This document shows positions 9,059 through 17,771 of a DNA stretch of 64,000 nucleotides, in pieces. Source of the stretch: Caldovatus sediminis (GTDB lineage: Bacteria > Pseudomonadota > Alphaproteobacteria > Acetobacterales > Acetobacteraceae); contig NZ_BMKS01000011.1 of the NCBI RefSeq assembly GCF_014644455.1, forward strand, positions 1 through 64,000, written 5' to 3'. The notes under the pieces were generated by a model. It was not told the origin of the DNA. It did no database searches and saw only the letters and a program-made list of their open reading frames with translations. A program made the position numbers and the translations under genes. The first letter of the stretch is position 1; every line of letters begins with the position of its first letter.

Positions 9059-9958
9059 TCAGGCCGCGGCGATGTCCGTCTCCGCGATCTTCCGGAACTC
9101 TGTCAGCATCTCGGGCTGATGCTGCTGAAGCCAGCGCGCGACGCGGGCATTGGCCACGAGCTTCGCCACGTAGCCGCGCGCCAGGACGAGCCGCAGGTGG
9201 TCGGGCCCGTAGGACTGCTCGGCGGCCTTGATCTCGCGGTCGAGCTGCGCCGTCTCCCGTTCCATCAGCGCCACCTGCTCGGCGCTCAGGCCCTTGACCG
9301 CCTTCGGCTTCGCGTCCGGCACGAGCTGCGCCTCCGGCGTCGCCGCGAGGATGGCCCGGACGTAGCCCTTCGAGTAGCGGTTCATGCCCGCCATCGTCTC
9401 CGCGGCCTCGATCTGCCGCAGCGGAACCATCCGCTTCAGCAGCGCGAAGACGCCGAGCGAGACCGGCTTGTCCTTCAGGATCTCGATCGCCTCGGGGCAG
9501 ACTCCGTGGAGGGCACGCTTCTTCTGCCGCAGCGTGCCGATGTCGATGTTGAGGGCGCGCGCCAGCCGTTCCTCCGGCACCTTGCGGTCGATCGCCTGCA
9601 GGATCATGCGGTGTTCCTGCACCGCCGCCAGCCGACTGATGCGCTTGTTGTAGGTGAAGGCCTCGTCGTCGGTCGCGATCAGGCAGAGCACGTCCGTCTC
9701 GCCCCCGTCGCGCAGGACCTCGACGCGCAGATGCCCGTCGAGCAGCAGGAAGCGCCCGCGCTCGGTCGGGTGCCGGGCCACGACCGGCGGCTCGATGACG
9801 CCGACCTCCGCGATCGAGGCTGCGATCTGGGCATACTTCGACGACCGTCGGGTCTTCGCGCCGACCACGCGGAGGGGCTGGATGCGGTCGAGCGGCACGC
9901 GCAATCCCGTTGCCTCGAAGGCGCTTCCGACCGTGCGGCGTTCTTCCTTCCCGCCCAT
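9059..9958 (-). CDS. RepB-like partition protein (second ParB-family protein of the module)
   Basis: 299 aa from the ATG at 9958. That start has GGAGG 8 nt upstream and lies 1 nt after the previous stop, and I prefer it to the upstream GTG at 9976. The N-terminus has a ParB-like nuclease/partition fold (VPLDRIQPLR, then SKYAQIAASIAEVGVIEPPV and LLDGHLRVEVLRD). An HTH-like middle follows (VPEERLARALNIDIGTLRQK), then a C-terminal region resembling the plasmid RepB partition domain (MNRYSKGYVRAILAATP, WLQQHQPEMLTEF). It is the last gene of a recombinase-ParB-RepB unit on the minus strand. No ParA ATPase or replication initiator is present, so a role in plasmid segregation is doubtful; it may act with the recombinase. 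Confidence 0.75.
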   Translation of the reverse strand: MGGKEERRTVGSAFEATGLRVPLDRIQPLRVVGAKTRRSSKYAQIAASIAEVGVIEPPVVARHPTERGRFLLLDGHLRVEVLRDGGETDVLCLIATDDEAFTYNKRISRLAAVQEHRMILQAIDRKVPEERLARALNIDIGTLRQKKRALHGVCPEAIEILKDKPVSLGVFALLKRMVPLRQIEAAETMAGMNRYSKGYVRAILAATPEAQLVPDAKPKAVKGLSAEQVALMERETAQLDREIKAAEQSYGPDHLRLVLARGYVAKLVANARVARWLQQHQPEMLTEFRKIAETDIAAA

Positions 9959-9959
9959 G

Positions 9960-10850
9960 TCAACCGCCTCCTGCACCGCTCCCGACGCGCTCGGCCAGCT
10001 TGGCCGGCATCGTGAGCAGGCCCTCGGCGCGCAGCAGCGTCACGAAGCCCTCGTCGGCCATCAGGGCGCGCAGCGCCTCCACCACGAAGAGCAGCCGCCC
10101 CCGGGTCGCGGCCGCGTCGCGCACGATCAGCCGCTTCTTGTCGACGTCCTGGCGGTAGGTCCGCACCAGCGCGTCCACGGACAGGGGCCGGGCTTTCCGT
10201 CCATCGGCCGGCTTGACACGCCGGCCCTGGCTGCGCCGCACCTCGATCAGTCGCTTCGCGGCGAGCAGGCTCTGGCCGCGCAGCAGGTTGCGTTCATAAG
10301 CCTCATGCAGAACCTGCTGCACATCGGCGTCTTCCGCCTCGGCGATTTCGACCGCGACGCTCACCGGGATCTGGCCCACCTCCACGGCGCGGAGCAGGCG
10401 CGTCTCGCCGCCCGTCAGCAGCCGCAGGACGCCCTTCACGTATTCCAGGGAAAGGCCGGTCTTGCGGGCGATGTCGGCATCCGAGTGGCCGCGCTGCCGC
10501 ATGCCGTCGATGTCGTGCAGCAGGTCGAGGGCCTGGTGCTGCCGTCGGGCCACGTTCTCGACGAGGCTCATCACCAGGCAGTCCTCGCCGGCGGCCTCGA
10601 TGACCACGGCCGGAATCGTCGCCTGCCCGAGCTCCCGGAACGCCTCGAGGCGGCCCCGGCCGCAGACGAGGTCATAGCGCAGGCCCTCTGGCCCCCGGCG
10701 GGCCGCGACGGTGATCGGCCGCTTGAGGCCGACGGCGGCGATGCTGTCCACGATCTCCTGGAACACCCGGCGATTGCGGGCACGGGGGTTCACGACGTCG
10801 ATGGCATCGACCGGGATATGCTGGACCGTGGGGACGGGAGCATGGGTCAT
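9960..10850 (-). CDS. ParB/RepB/Spo0J family protein
   Basis: 296 aa from the ATG at 10850, whose A is shared with the TGA of the recombinase (TGATG coupling). It has a ParB N-terminal domain (IPVDAIDVVNPRARNRRVFQ, then the box-II-like CGRGRLEAFRELG and ENVARR) followed by an HTH (HSDADIARKTGLSLEYVKGV). ParB-family proteins bind DNA and use CTP in segregation, but this one is not next to parA. Tight coupling to a serine recombinase gene on one side and a RepB-like gene on the other suggests one three-protein system on the island. Its function is not known to me. Confidence 0.8.
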   Translation of the reverse strand: MTHAPVPTVQHIPVDAIDVVNPRARNRRVFQEIVDSIAAVGLKRPITVAARRGPEGLRYDLVCGRGRLEAFRELGQATIPAVVIEAAGEDCLVMSLVENVARRQHQALDLLHDIDGMRQRGHSDADIARKTGLSLEYVKGVLRLLTGGETRLLRAVEVGQIPVSVAVEIAEAEDADVQQVLHEAYERNLLRGQSLLAAKRLIEVRRSQGRRVKPADGRKARPLSVDALVRTYRQDVDKKRLIVRDAAATRGRLLFVVEALRALMADEGFVTLLRAEGLLTMPAKLAERVGSGAGGG

Positions 10851-12383
10851 CACGAGGCCTCCAGGATGTCGGTGCGGGCGGCGAGGTCGAAGAGCGCGTC
10901 CAGGCCATCGAAGCGGAAGGCGTCGAGGAGGAGGCCGTTGACCTCGCCGAGCCGGAGCCTCGGCAAGGACGCGTCCCGGCGCGGCAGGAGGCAGTAGTCG
11001 CGCACCGCATCGTTGCCTGGCGCCATGCGGATCGCGACCGTGATGTCCGGCGCCAGTCCTGTGTCCATCCGGATATGCCAGCGTAGGGAGCCGGCAGCCG
11101 TCTGCTGGCAGCGCGCCAGCACCACCGAGGCGGTGAACTCACCGTTGACCGTCAGGAGGTCGGTGGCGGGATCCTGGACCACCTCGCCACCGGCACGGCG
11201 GATGCCTTCCACCGCCTCCGCGACGATGCCGGGGTGCAGCGCCCGCAAGGCGCGGTTCACCTCGATGTAGCGGTAGTCCCGATCCGGGGTGAAGCCGACG
11301 AGCTGATAGGCGCGCAGCAGGCTGCCGAAGCGGGACTGGTAGGCCCCGCTCGAGGGCGTGTCCTCGGCCTCGTCGATCACCAGCCCGGACAGGTAGCCGC
11401 GGCGCGCGAGCAGCCGGCGAAGGGCCTCCAGCATCTCCTCGTTCGTCAGGCGCCGGGAGCGCTCATGGATGATCACCTGCGCCGCGTCGAAGAGAAGCCG
11501 GTCCACCACCGCCTCGAAGGCACCGTCCCGGCGCACCCACATGTCGCGGCCGTTCCGCACCCGCGCACCCTGCAGCTTGCAGGAGACGCGGTTCCAGACA
11601 TTGTCCCCGGCGTATTTCTCGTTGATCAGCACCTGGTGCACGGTGCCACGCGTCCAGGGCCGACCGAGGTCGGTGCGGATCCCGCGGCCATTCAGGATGT
11701 CGGCGATCTCGCGCTCCGGGCGCCCCTCTTCGACGAAGGCGCGGTAGATCCAGCGCACCGTCTCGACCTCCTCGGGTGGCCCGGGCACGAGCACGACGCG
11801 GTCGGTCTGGATGCTCTTCTGCTCGCCGCGGGACAGGTCGCCCTTCGGTGCGCCCGCGCCGTCGACCAGACGTCGGCGCAGCCCGTAGCCGGCCGGCCCG
11901 CCTTGGCGGAAGCCGAGCTCGATGAGACGGCACTGCCCGGCGAACACCCGCACGGAGAGCAGACGGCTGGACTCGCCGGCGAGGGCACGCTTGACCCCCC
12001 TTCACGATCGTCGCGACGGGGCTGCCGTCGTTATCGAAGCCGTCGATGCAGTACTCGACGGAGATGCCGGCGCGCCGGCACTGGTATTCGTAGAAGGCGC
12101 TCTCGTCGGCGTCCTGGAACCGCCCCCAGCGGCTCACGTCGTAGACCAGGATCACGCTGAAGTCGGCGCGGCCCGAGCGCACGTCGTCGAGCAGGCGCTG
12201 CAGGCCGGCTCGTCCCGCGATGCTGAGGCCACTCTTGCCGTGGTCCGCGTAGGTGCGGACGATCTCGATGCCGCGCGCCTCGGCGTAGCGCCGGATCGCG
12301 TCCGACTGGTTCTCCGTCGAATAGCGCTGGTGGTCGGTCGACATCCGGACGTACTCGGCGGCGCGACCGGCCCGCTCCTTGGT
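10850..12383 (-). pseudogene. Large serine recombinase, frameshifted and lacking an obvious start
   Basis: The first part (12344 down to ~12000) encodes the resolvase catalytic domain: MSTDHQRYSTENQSDAIRRY, then YADHGKSGLS and VYDVSRWGRF. The second part (~11995 to 10850) encodes the Recombinase domain (RQGGPAGYGLRR, EREIADILNGRGI, LINEKYAGDN) and a long C-terminal tail. The two parts join only if one base is removed from the run of six C at 11995-12000; five would read VKGVKRALAGESSRLL in frame. The N-terminal strand that carries the catalytic Ser (AAEYVRMS) lies upstream of the only ATG. The frame closes at a TAA (12384-12386) with no ATG, GTG or TTG between, so the normal start may be lost. 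It is either a real pseudogene or partly a homopolymer error. Confidence 0.8.
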
Positions 12384-12556
12384 TTACCCGCAATGCCGGC
12401 CGGTTGTCGTCCCACGCGGCTGCCCTCTCGCTGGCGAGCCGCGTCGCGCTCCAGTGCCGGCCTTCCCCGCCCGATCCAGGGACGGCACTGCGGCGCCATC
12501 CGTGCCGCACCCTACCGCGCACCCTACAACGGCGGAGGCGGCGGGTGCGGACGAAA

Positions 12557-12598
12557 AAGGGCAGGATTCTGCACTCGAAGGGCAGAAAACTGCCCTTC
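12557..12598. promoter_or_regulatory. Tandem palindromic operator candidate
   Basis: Two related palindromes lie 21 bp apart. The first is GGGCAG-GATT-CTGC (12559-12572). The second is a perfect 9-bp inverted repeat GAAGGGCAG-AAAA-CTGCCCTTC (12577-12598). The second ends 12 bp before the ATG of the HTH gene, and both lie in the divergent region shared with the recombinase-ParB unit. The two-turn spacing suits cooperative binding of a dimeric regulator, most likely the HTH protein itself. Confidence 0.6.
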
Positions 12599-12610
12599 AA
12601 CGGCGAGGAC

Positions 12611-12931
12611 ATGGGACCGCCGGTGGACTACGCTGCTGAGTTGGCTGCGGCCCTCCGGCGCGAGATGGAGAGGCGGCGTGTGGCGGCCAAGACCGTCATG
12701 CGCTGGACGGGTGCGAGCGAGCGGACGGTGAAGGCATGGCTGAGCGGGATCAGCGTCCCGAGCGGGGAGCGTCTGATCGCGCTGATGCGCCATTCGGACG
12801 AGGTGTTCGTCACCGTCCTGCGACTTTCAGCGCGGCTCGACGGCGAGTGCGCTGGGCATCTCGACGACGTCCGGCGTCACCTTGCCGCAGCCTCCACATC
12901 GCTTGAGAAGGCGAGATCGTGGTTGAAATGA
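12611..12931 (+). CDS. Small HTH DNA-binding protein
   Basis: 106 aa from the ATG at 12611 (MGPPVDYAAELAAALRREME). A longer in-frame extension to 12404 would code through the operator palindromes and is rejected. Residues ~15-60 form a helix-turn-helix (KTVMRWTGASERTVKAWLSG) followed by an amphipathic helical C-terminus (RLIALMRHSDEVFVTVLRLS). It is divergent from the recombinase-ParB-RepB unit. With the tandem palindromes at its 5' end it is a likely repressor of itself and perhaps of that unit. No named family is recognised beyond the HTH. Confidence 0.7.
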   Translation: MGPPVDYAAELAAALRREMERRRVAAKTVMRWTGASERTVKAWLSGISVPSGERLIALMRHSDEVFVTVLRLSARLDGECAGHLDDVRRHLAAASTSLEKARSWLK

Positions 12932-12961
12932 TCCGGGTATCCTCGGAACCCTGAACGCAGG

Positions 12962-13384
12962 TCAGGACGAGGCGGACTCGAAGGGATTCAGCACCCGGAC
13001 CCCGAGCCCCTCGACGTCGGTGGTGTTGCGGGTGACGAGCACGAGATCATGCACGCGCGCGGTCGCCGCGAGGAGGGCATCGACGACGGGAACGGACCGC
13101 AGCGCCGACATCCGGCCCCAGGCCTCGGCCACCGCCGTGTCGACGTCGAGCACGCGCGGTCCGAAGGCCTCGGCGACCTCGGCGAGCCAGCCTTCCAGCG
13201 CGGCGGCCTTCGCCGGGTCGCGGGGCCGGATCCCCTCGACGCCCTTGCGGATCTCGCCGAGCGTGAGGGCGCTGAGGAACAGGTCCCGGTCCTCGACGCC
13301 CGCCCACCAGGCGGCGACGGCGGGGTGGCAGCGAGGTCCCTTGCGGACCTCGGAGATGATGTTGGTGTCGATCAGCCAGGTCAC
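12962..13384 (-). CDS. vapC: PIN-domain toxin, VapC/FitB-like
   Basis: 140 aa from a GTG at 13384 that overlaps the antitoxin stop (GTGA), giving MTWLIDTNIISEVRKG, the normal PIN start with the first catalytic Asp. Further PIN landmarks are LTLGEIRKGVEGI with an acidic residue, and PVVDALLAATARVHDLVLVTRNTTDVEG with the later Asp residues. PIN toxins are metal-dependent RNases that inhibit translation when freed from the antitoxin. The longer frame to 13729 runs through the antitoxin gene and is not real. All expected acidic residues appear present, so the toxin looks intact. Confidence 0.9.
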   Translation of the reverse strand: MTWLIDTNIISEVRKGPRCHPAVAAWWAGVEDRDLFLSALTLGEIRKGVEGIRPRDPAKAAALEGWLAEVAEAFGPRVLDVDTAVAEAWGRMSALRSVPVVDALLAATARVHDLVLVTRNTTDVEGLGVRVLNPFESASS

Positions 13385-13671
13385 AGGTCGACGGCGCGCC
13401 CGAGATCGCGGGAGCGATCGAGCTCGACGCCGTCGAGGGGGGCGGAGGCGAGGAGCTCCTTCAGGCTGCGCGCGGGCGCGGGGGCGAAGCGGCCGCGCAG
13501 CAGCGCGCGCGCCTCGGCCGCCCGCTCGGGGTCGGCCAGCGCCGCGGCCACGGCGCGGACCAGCGGCGCGTCCTCGCCACGCACCTGCACCTCGACCCGC
13601 TGCAGGCCGCGGCTGCGCAGCCGGCGGCGGTGCTCCGCGAGGGCAGACCTGGGCTTGGGCTTCGTCGGCAC
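13381..13671 (-). CDS. Antitoxin of the PIN toxin pair
   Basis: 96 aa from a GTG at 13671, chosen because GGAGG lies 7 nt upstream. It gives a start (MPTKPKPRSALAEHRRRLRS) like other antitoxins of this type. An ATG at 13704 would put the start inside the upstream palindrome. The N-terminal half (GLQRVEVQVRGEDAPLVRAV) resembles a ribbon-helix-helix-type strand and helix. The C-terminal half (AEARALLRGRF, LKELLASAPLDGVELDRSR) would bind the toxin. It couples to the toxin gene by a 4-nt overlap and probably autoregulates through the palindrome at 13689-13716. Confidence 0.75.
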   Translation of the reverse strand: MPTKPKPRSALAEHRRRLRSRGLQRVEVQVRGEDAPLVRAVAAALADPERAAEARALLRGRFAPAPARSLKELLASAPLDGVELDRSRDLGRAVDL

Positions 13672-13688
13672 GAGCAGGCCTCCGATGA

Positions 13689-13716
13689 AGATTTCCGGAA
13701 ACATATCCGGAAATCT
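13689..13716. promoter_or_regulatory. Antitoxin operator candidate
   Basis: A perfect 11-bp inverted repeat, AGATTTCCGGA-AACATA-TCCGGAAATCT, centred about 30 bp upstream of the chosen antitoxin start. This is the usual place for the operator bound by an antitoxin or toxin-antitoxin complex. The flanks are AT-richer than the surroundings. Confidence 0.65.
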
Positions 13717-14058
13717 GCTTGGTTTTCAAGTTGGCACGCGGCCACTCGCGCCGGCCCCAGAGAGCGTTCCTTCCCGGTTCCCTTTCCTACGCCACTTCCA
13801 TGCACCGCGAATCGTCTCCCTGCTGGTGGGCCGCGCCGTGAGGCGCAGGTTTTCCGCGGTTCTCGCGCATAGGCTGGCGCCGAGCGGTCCTCGAACGCCC
13901 CCCGAAACCCTCTCTCGCAGGCCGGATTTCTCTGAACCTGGCGACTTCCCCGATTATGCCGCCAGCCCGAACGCTCGCCTCTTCAAGGGCTTGACAGGCA
14001 GCACCCGACCGCGAGTTGGTGAACCCGACGCCCCACCAAAGGTTGCCCGACGCCGAAT
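13717..14058. other. Non-coding gap in the island
   Basis: I see no supported gene here. Short open frames on both strands lack family-like sequence. The region is less GC-rich than its surroundings and separates the toxin-antitoxin pair from the HsdR remnant. Confidence 0.4.
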
Positions 14059-14838
14059 CTATCGCGGATCGGCACCAGCCCCCGGCTCCTCCCCCTTCCG
14101 CAGCCCCTCCCACAGCGCTCCCGGACCGAGCAGCACGGCCAGCAGCCCGGCCTGAACCGCCTCCGAGTTCAGCGCCTGACGGCTCATGCTGCCGTGTGCC
14201 TCCATCGTCGCGATGATCGCGTTCAGCAGCTCCTCCCGCAGGTTCGGCGAGTTGCCGAACTGCTCGCGCGTGTTCGCCGCCGCCTGGGCGCGCAGGGTGG
14301 CGCTCTCCATCATCTTGGACCGGATGCTCTCGGCGAAGGCGACCCGGTCGCCGTCCGTCAACTCACCCTCGAAGAGATCGTTCAGCGCCCGGATGATCTC
14401 CCCGAGCCGCTGCTTCTGCCGGTCCTGCACCTGGCCGGAGCCGACATCGGTCGGCGGCTTCAGCCCCTCGGCGGGCTCGCCGCCGGCAAGGTTCAGCCGC
14501 TGCTGGCCGAGGTCGCGCATCCGGTGGTGCGTCAGCCGCAGCGCCGAGAGGTCCACCCCCTCCCGCTCCCGCCCGTAGTCCAAGAGCGGCAGCAGCAGCT
14601 TGCCGAACAGGTAGAGCTTCTCGAACTCGGTGTTCCCGTAGTCGAACATCTGCCCGAGGAACTCGTACAGCCGGACATAGCTGCCGAGGTCGCGCTTGAA
14701 GAGCAGCAGCACATCCATCTCGGCCTTTGCCGCCTCGCGCGCCTTCGTCCCGTCCGCCCCGGCCCGCCAGGCCTGCTGCGCCTGCCGGAAGCGCGTCAGC
14801 AGCCGGTTGCTCACCGGACCGATGGCGGCGTCCAGATC
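14059..14838 (-). pseudogene. Remnant of type I restriction enzyme HsdR (C-terminal end only)
   Basis: About 255 residues match the helical C-terminal domain of HsdR: LLLFKRDLGSYVRLYEFLGQ, MFDYGNTEFEKLYLFGK, LPLLDYGREREGVDLSAL and DRVAFAESIRSKMMESATL, ending in a natural TAG. The catalytic nuclease and helicase domains are missing. At ~14840 the sequence switches to the transposase remnant on the other strand. Upstream in-frame residues to 15096 are antisense to that transposase and are not HsdR. No hsdM or hsdS is nearby, so this is a dead relic of a restriction system. Confidence 0.8.
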
Positions 14839-14839
14839 C

Positions 14840-15099
14840 ACGTCCACTTCACGCCGACCTCGTTGATCCCCTTCGGGGCTCAACCCTGGATCAAGGCCGT
14901 CGAGGGCCTGTTCGCCACCCTGACCAGGCGCCGCCCGAAGCGCGGCGTCTTCCGCTCCGTCATCGAGCCGAGCCAGGCCATCCGCGCCTACCTCGACGCC
15001 CACAACGCCGACCCGAAGCCCTTCCGCTGGACCGCGCCCGCCGACACCATCCTTGCCAAGCACCAGCGCGGGAAACGTCTGCTGGAATCGCTCCATTAG
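14840..15099 (+). pseudogene. IS630-family transposase, 3' remnant
   Basis: The frame on the plus strand reads the C-terminal end of an IS630 transposase: IHVHFTPTS, KAVEGLFATLTRRRPKRGVF, then DPKPFRWTAPADTILAKHQR to a natural stop. Where the family has a short Trp-Leu-Asn motif there are instead about nine odd residues (LIPFGAQPW), encoded over a TTGATCC...GGATCAA inverted repeat, so even the fragment is altered. The 5' part, with the first catalytic acids, is missing at the HsdR junction. Confidence 0.7.
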
Positions 15100-15114
15100 G
15101 CGGTGTGGCGGGCG

Positions 15115-16518
15115 TCAGAGACTGAAGCGGATAGGCACGCGCAGGATGATGCGCGCGCTCGGGGCGTTCTCCGTCGCGCCGACGCTGGCGCCGAGGCTGA
15201 CGCTGACGCGATCGGACGCGCGATAGGAAAGGCCGAAGTTGAACGAGCCGATGTCCAGCCCCGAACCGGGAATGGAGCGACCACCGGCACGGGACGACAG
15301 GACGAACACGTGATCATAGCCGAGGCTGAGCGAGGTGCGCTCGTTCAGGGCAAAGCCGACGCCGAAGTTCAGGCCGATGCCGTCGCCCGGATCGAGGCTG
15401 GTCGGCACGGCCGGGCCGCCCGTCGGATCCTGCAGGCCGACGGTGCGGCCGATGTTCCAGATGTAGCGCGCGCCCCCGAAGAACACCGCCGGGTCGGAGG
15501 CCCAGGCGACGGTGATGCCCGGCTCGATCGACCAGAAGCCGGTCCCCGTGGGGAGTTCCCGCTCCAGCCCGCGCAGGAACCCGCCCCGGGGATCGCTGAC
15601 GAGGTAGATCGGCACCTCGAAGGGGCTGCGGCCGGTATCGCTCTTGACCCGGAGGTTGGCGACGAAGACCGGCCAGTCGTCGAGGCCGGAATTGAGCTGG
15701 TAGCTCGCGCCGAACTCGATGTCGCCGAGGCCGCTGCCGGTCGGGCCGATGGTGATGGGCGAGGCGCTGATGTCGGCGGGCGCGGTCTGGATGGTGTCGC
15801 TCCGGTAGACCCACGGGATGCGCGCGTTGACCTCGAGGCGGTCGGTGATGCCGTAGCGCAGCGTCAACGCCGCGATGGCGGTGCGCCGCGTGGCGCGGCG
15901 GATGTCCACGGTGCCGAAGGTGATGCCGGGGATGATGGAGAAGCCGTTGACCACGGCCTGGGTGCTCTGCGCGTAGTTGTATTCGAGCGACGTCTCGACC
16001 GAGACCATTCCGCGCGGGGTCAGCACGCCGCCAACCCGCGCCAGGGTGGGATCGGTCGCCAGCACGCGCTGCTCCTCCCGCCGTCGCGCGGCGGCGGCCT
16101 CCGCGGCGGTGGAGGGCGCCTGCGGATCGCGCGGGGCAGCGGTCACGGCCGGCGGTGCAGCGGGCGCCGCCGGCGCAGCGACGGTGGGCGCCGGCGGCGG
16201 GGAGGGAGAGGCGACCGCAGACGGCCGCGGGGGCGCGGCGGCGCGCGCCGGCGCCGGGAGGGCGCGCCGTAGCCCTTCGATCTCGCGCGCCTGCGCCTCG
16301 ATCAGACGCTGCTGGCGGACCAGCTGGGCGCCCTGCTCCTCGAGCCGGCGGCGTTGCTGTTCGAGCATCGCCCGCAGCTCGTGCAGGGCCTCCGTCGCGA
16401 CGGCATCCTGTGCGCGCGCGAGCGGCGACGCGACGACCAGCGAGACGACGGCGATCCCCAGCGCGAACGGCCGGACGAAGCGGTCGCGGGCCGCGCGGTG
16501 GCGGGCCGGCGCGGGCAT
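15115..16518 (-). CDS. Outer-membrane beta-barrel with N-terminal coiled coil (FapF-like exporter)
   Basis: 467 aa from the ATG at 16518, with GGAG 9 nt upstream and a signal peptide ending about residue 36 (VVASPLARA). An ATG at 16566 overlapping the regulator stop is an alternative. Residues ~40-87 form a coiled coil (ELRAMLEQQRRRLEEQGAQL). An Ala/Pro-rich linker follows to ~135, then a ~300-residue region of alternating strands ending in Leu (RIILRVPIRFSL). Barrel sequences such as ITDRLEVNARIPWVYRS and GLGDIEFGASYQL resemble the PF13557-type (phenol MetA) barrel family. FapF, the outer-membrane channel of Pseudomonas Fap amyloid, has the same coiled coil-linker-barrel order. With an amyloid-like protein and a C39 peptidase nearby, it is the likely secretion pore. 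Confidence 0.75.
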   Translation of the reverse strand: MPAPARHRAARDRFVRPFALGIAVVSLVVASPLARAQDAVATEALHELRAMLEQQRRRLEEQGAQLVRQQRLIEAQAREIEGLRRALPAPARAAAPPRPSAVASPSPPPAPTVAAPAAPAAPPAVTAAPRDPQAPSTAAEAAAARRREEQRVLATDPTLARVGGVLTPRGMVSVETSLEYNYAQSTQAVVNGFSIIPGITFGTVDIRRATRRTAIAALTLRYGITDRLEVNARIPWVYRSDTIQTAPADISASPITIGPTGSGLGDIEFGASYQLNSGLDDWPVFVANLRVKSDTGRSPFEVPIYLVSDPRGGFLRGLERELPTGTGFWSIEPGITVAWASDPAVFFGGARYIWNIGRTVGLQDPTGGPAVPTSLDPGDGIGLNFGVGFALNERTSLSLGYDHVFVLSSRAGGRSIPGSGLDIGSFNFGLSYRASDRVSVSLGASVGATENAPSARIILRVPIRFSL

Positions 16519-16562
16519 CGGTTCCCGCTCCCGAAGGAGCGCGCGCCCTTCGACAAGGCGGC

Positions 16563-17771
16563 TCATGCGCGCGCACCGGTCATCCGGCGCGGGGGCGCGA
16601 TCCCGTTGCGCCGAAGCATGCGGTACAAGGTCACCCTGGACACTCCGAGGATGCGCGCCGCGGCCGCGACGCAGTGGTTGCCCTGCTGCAGCGCCGAGGC
16701 GAGGAGTTCCTTCTCCTCCTCCGAACCGACCGCCGGGCTTCGTCCGCCTCGCCTGGCCGGGAGCGGCGCATCGTTGGCGGCGGCGTCGGCCGGATCGAGC
16801 GCCAGGTCCCGGAGGCGGATCCGAGGCCCGTTCGCCATCACCACCGCCCGCCTGATGACGGCCACGAGCTGGCGGACGTTGCCCGGCCAGCGGTAGGTGC
16901 GCATCGCCTCCAGCGCCTCCGGCTCGAAGCCTTCGATCCCGCGCTTGGTCTCGCCCGCGATCCGACGCAGGAACGCGTGGGCGAGCAGCTCGATGTCCGA
17001 CCCGCGGGCGCGCAGCGGCGGCAGCTCCAGGGTCAGCACCGCCAGGCGGTAGTAGAGGTCCTCGCGGAAGCGGCGCTCGCGGATGGCGGCGAGCAGCGGC
17101 ACGTTGGTGGCGGCGATGACGCGCACGTCCACCGCGATGGGCTCGCGCCCGCCGACCCGTATCACGCGCCGGTCCTGAAGGAAGCGCAGGAGGTGTCCCT
17201 GGATCTCGAAGGGCAGGTCGCCGATCTCGTCGAGGAAGAGGGTGCCGCCGCGCGCCATCTCGATGTGGCCGATGCGGCGCTCCACGGCGCCGGTGAAGGC
17301 GCCCCTCTCGTGGCCGAAGAGCTCGGCGCTGACGAGGCTCGGCGGAAGCCCCGCGCAGTTGATGGCGACGAAGGGACCCGTGGCCCGCGCGGAGCGTTCG
17401 TGGATGGCGCGTGCCGCCAGTTCCTTGCCGGTGCCGCTCTCGCCGCAGAGCAGGACCGGCGCATCCACGGTGGCGAAGCGGCGCAGCTTCTCGAACACGT
17501 CGAGCATGACCGGGCTGGCGCCGATCATGAATTCGTCCTCGCCGACGGGCTCGGCCTCGGCCGAGGGATCGGCCACCGGCCGCTTGCGCCGCGGCGTGTG
17601 GTTCCGCAGGGCTTCCTCGAGTTCGCGGAGCAGCGCCGCATCCTTGCGGGCGGCGGAAACCAGCATGTCGGCCAGCAGGCGCCGCGGCAGCCATTCGACG
17701 ACGGACGCATCGACGTCGGCGAAGGCGGCGCTGGCCGCCGAACGCACCGGGAGAGCGGCGGGGCTCGGCAA
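16563..17771 (-). CDS. Sigma-54-dependent transcriptional activator
   Basis: 402 aa from a TTG at 17771 that has GGAGG 6 nt upstream. An ATG at 17897 has no ribosome site and adds unlikely sequence. The AAA+ core is complete: Walker A GESGTGKE (110-117), the sigma-54 contact loop GAFTGA (157-162) and Walker B TLFLDE (177-182). The C-terminus has a Fis-type HTH ([19 protein letters not shown]). There is no receiver or GAF domain, only an 80-residue N-terminus of unknown role, so it may be constitutively competent or controlled by another protein. It sits between the pore gene and the amyloid operon, and the amyloid gene has a -24/-12 promoter, so it probably switches amyloid expression on. Confidence 0.88.
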   Translation of the reverse strand: MPSPAALPVRSAASAAFADVDASVVEWLPRRLLADMLVSAARKDAALLRELEEALRNHTPRRKRPVADPSAEAEPVGEDEFMIGASPVMLDVFEKLRRFATVDAPVLLCGESGTGKELAARAIHERSARATGPFVAINCAGLPPSLVSAELFGHERGAFTGAVERRIGHIEMARGGTLFLDEIGDLPFEIQGHLLRFLQDRRVIRVGGREPIAVDVRVIAATNVPLLAAIRERRFREDLYYRLAVLTLELPPLRARGSDIELLAHAFLRRIAGETKRGIEGFEPEALEAMRTYRWPGNVRQLVAVIRRAVVMANGPRIRLRDLALDPADAAANDAPLPARRGGRSPAVGSEEEKELLASALQQGNHCVAAAARILGVSRVTLYRMLRRNGIAPPRRMTGARA

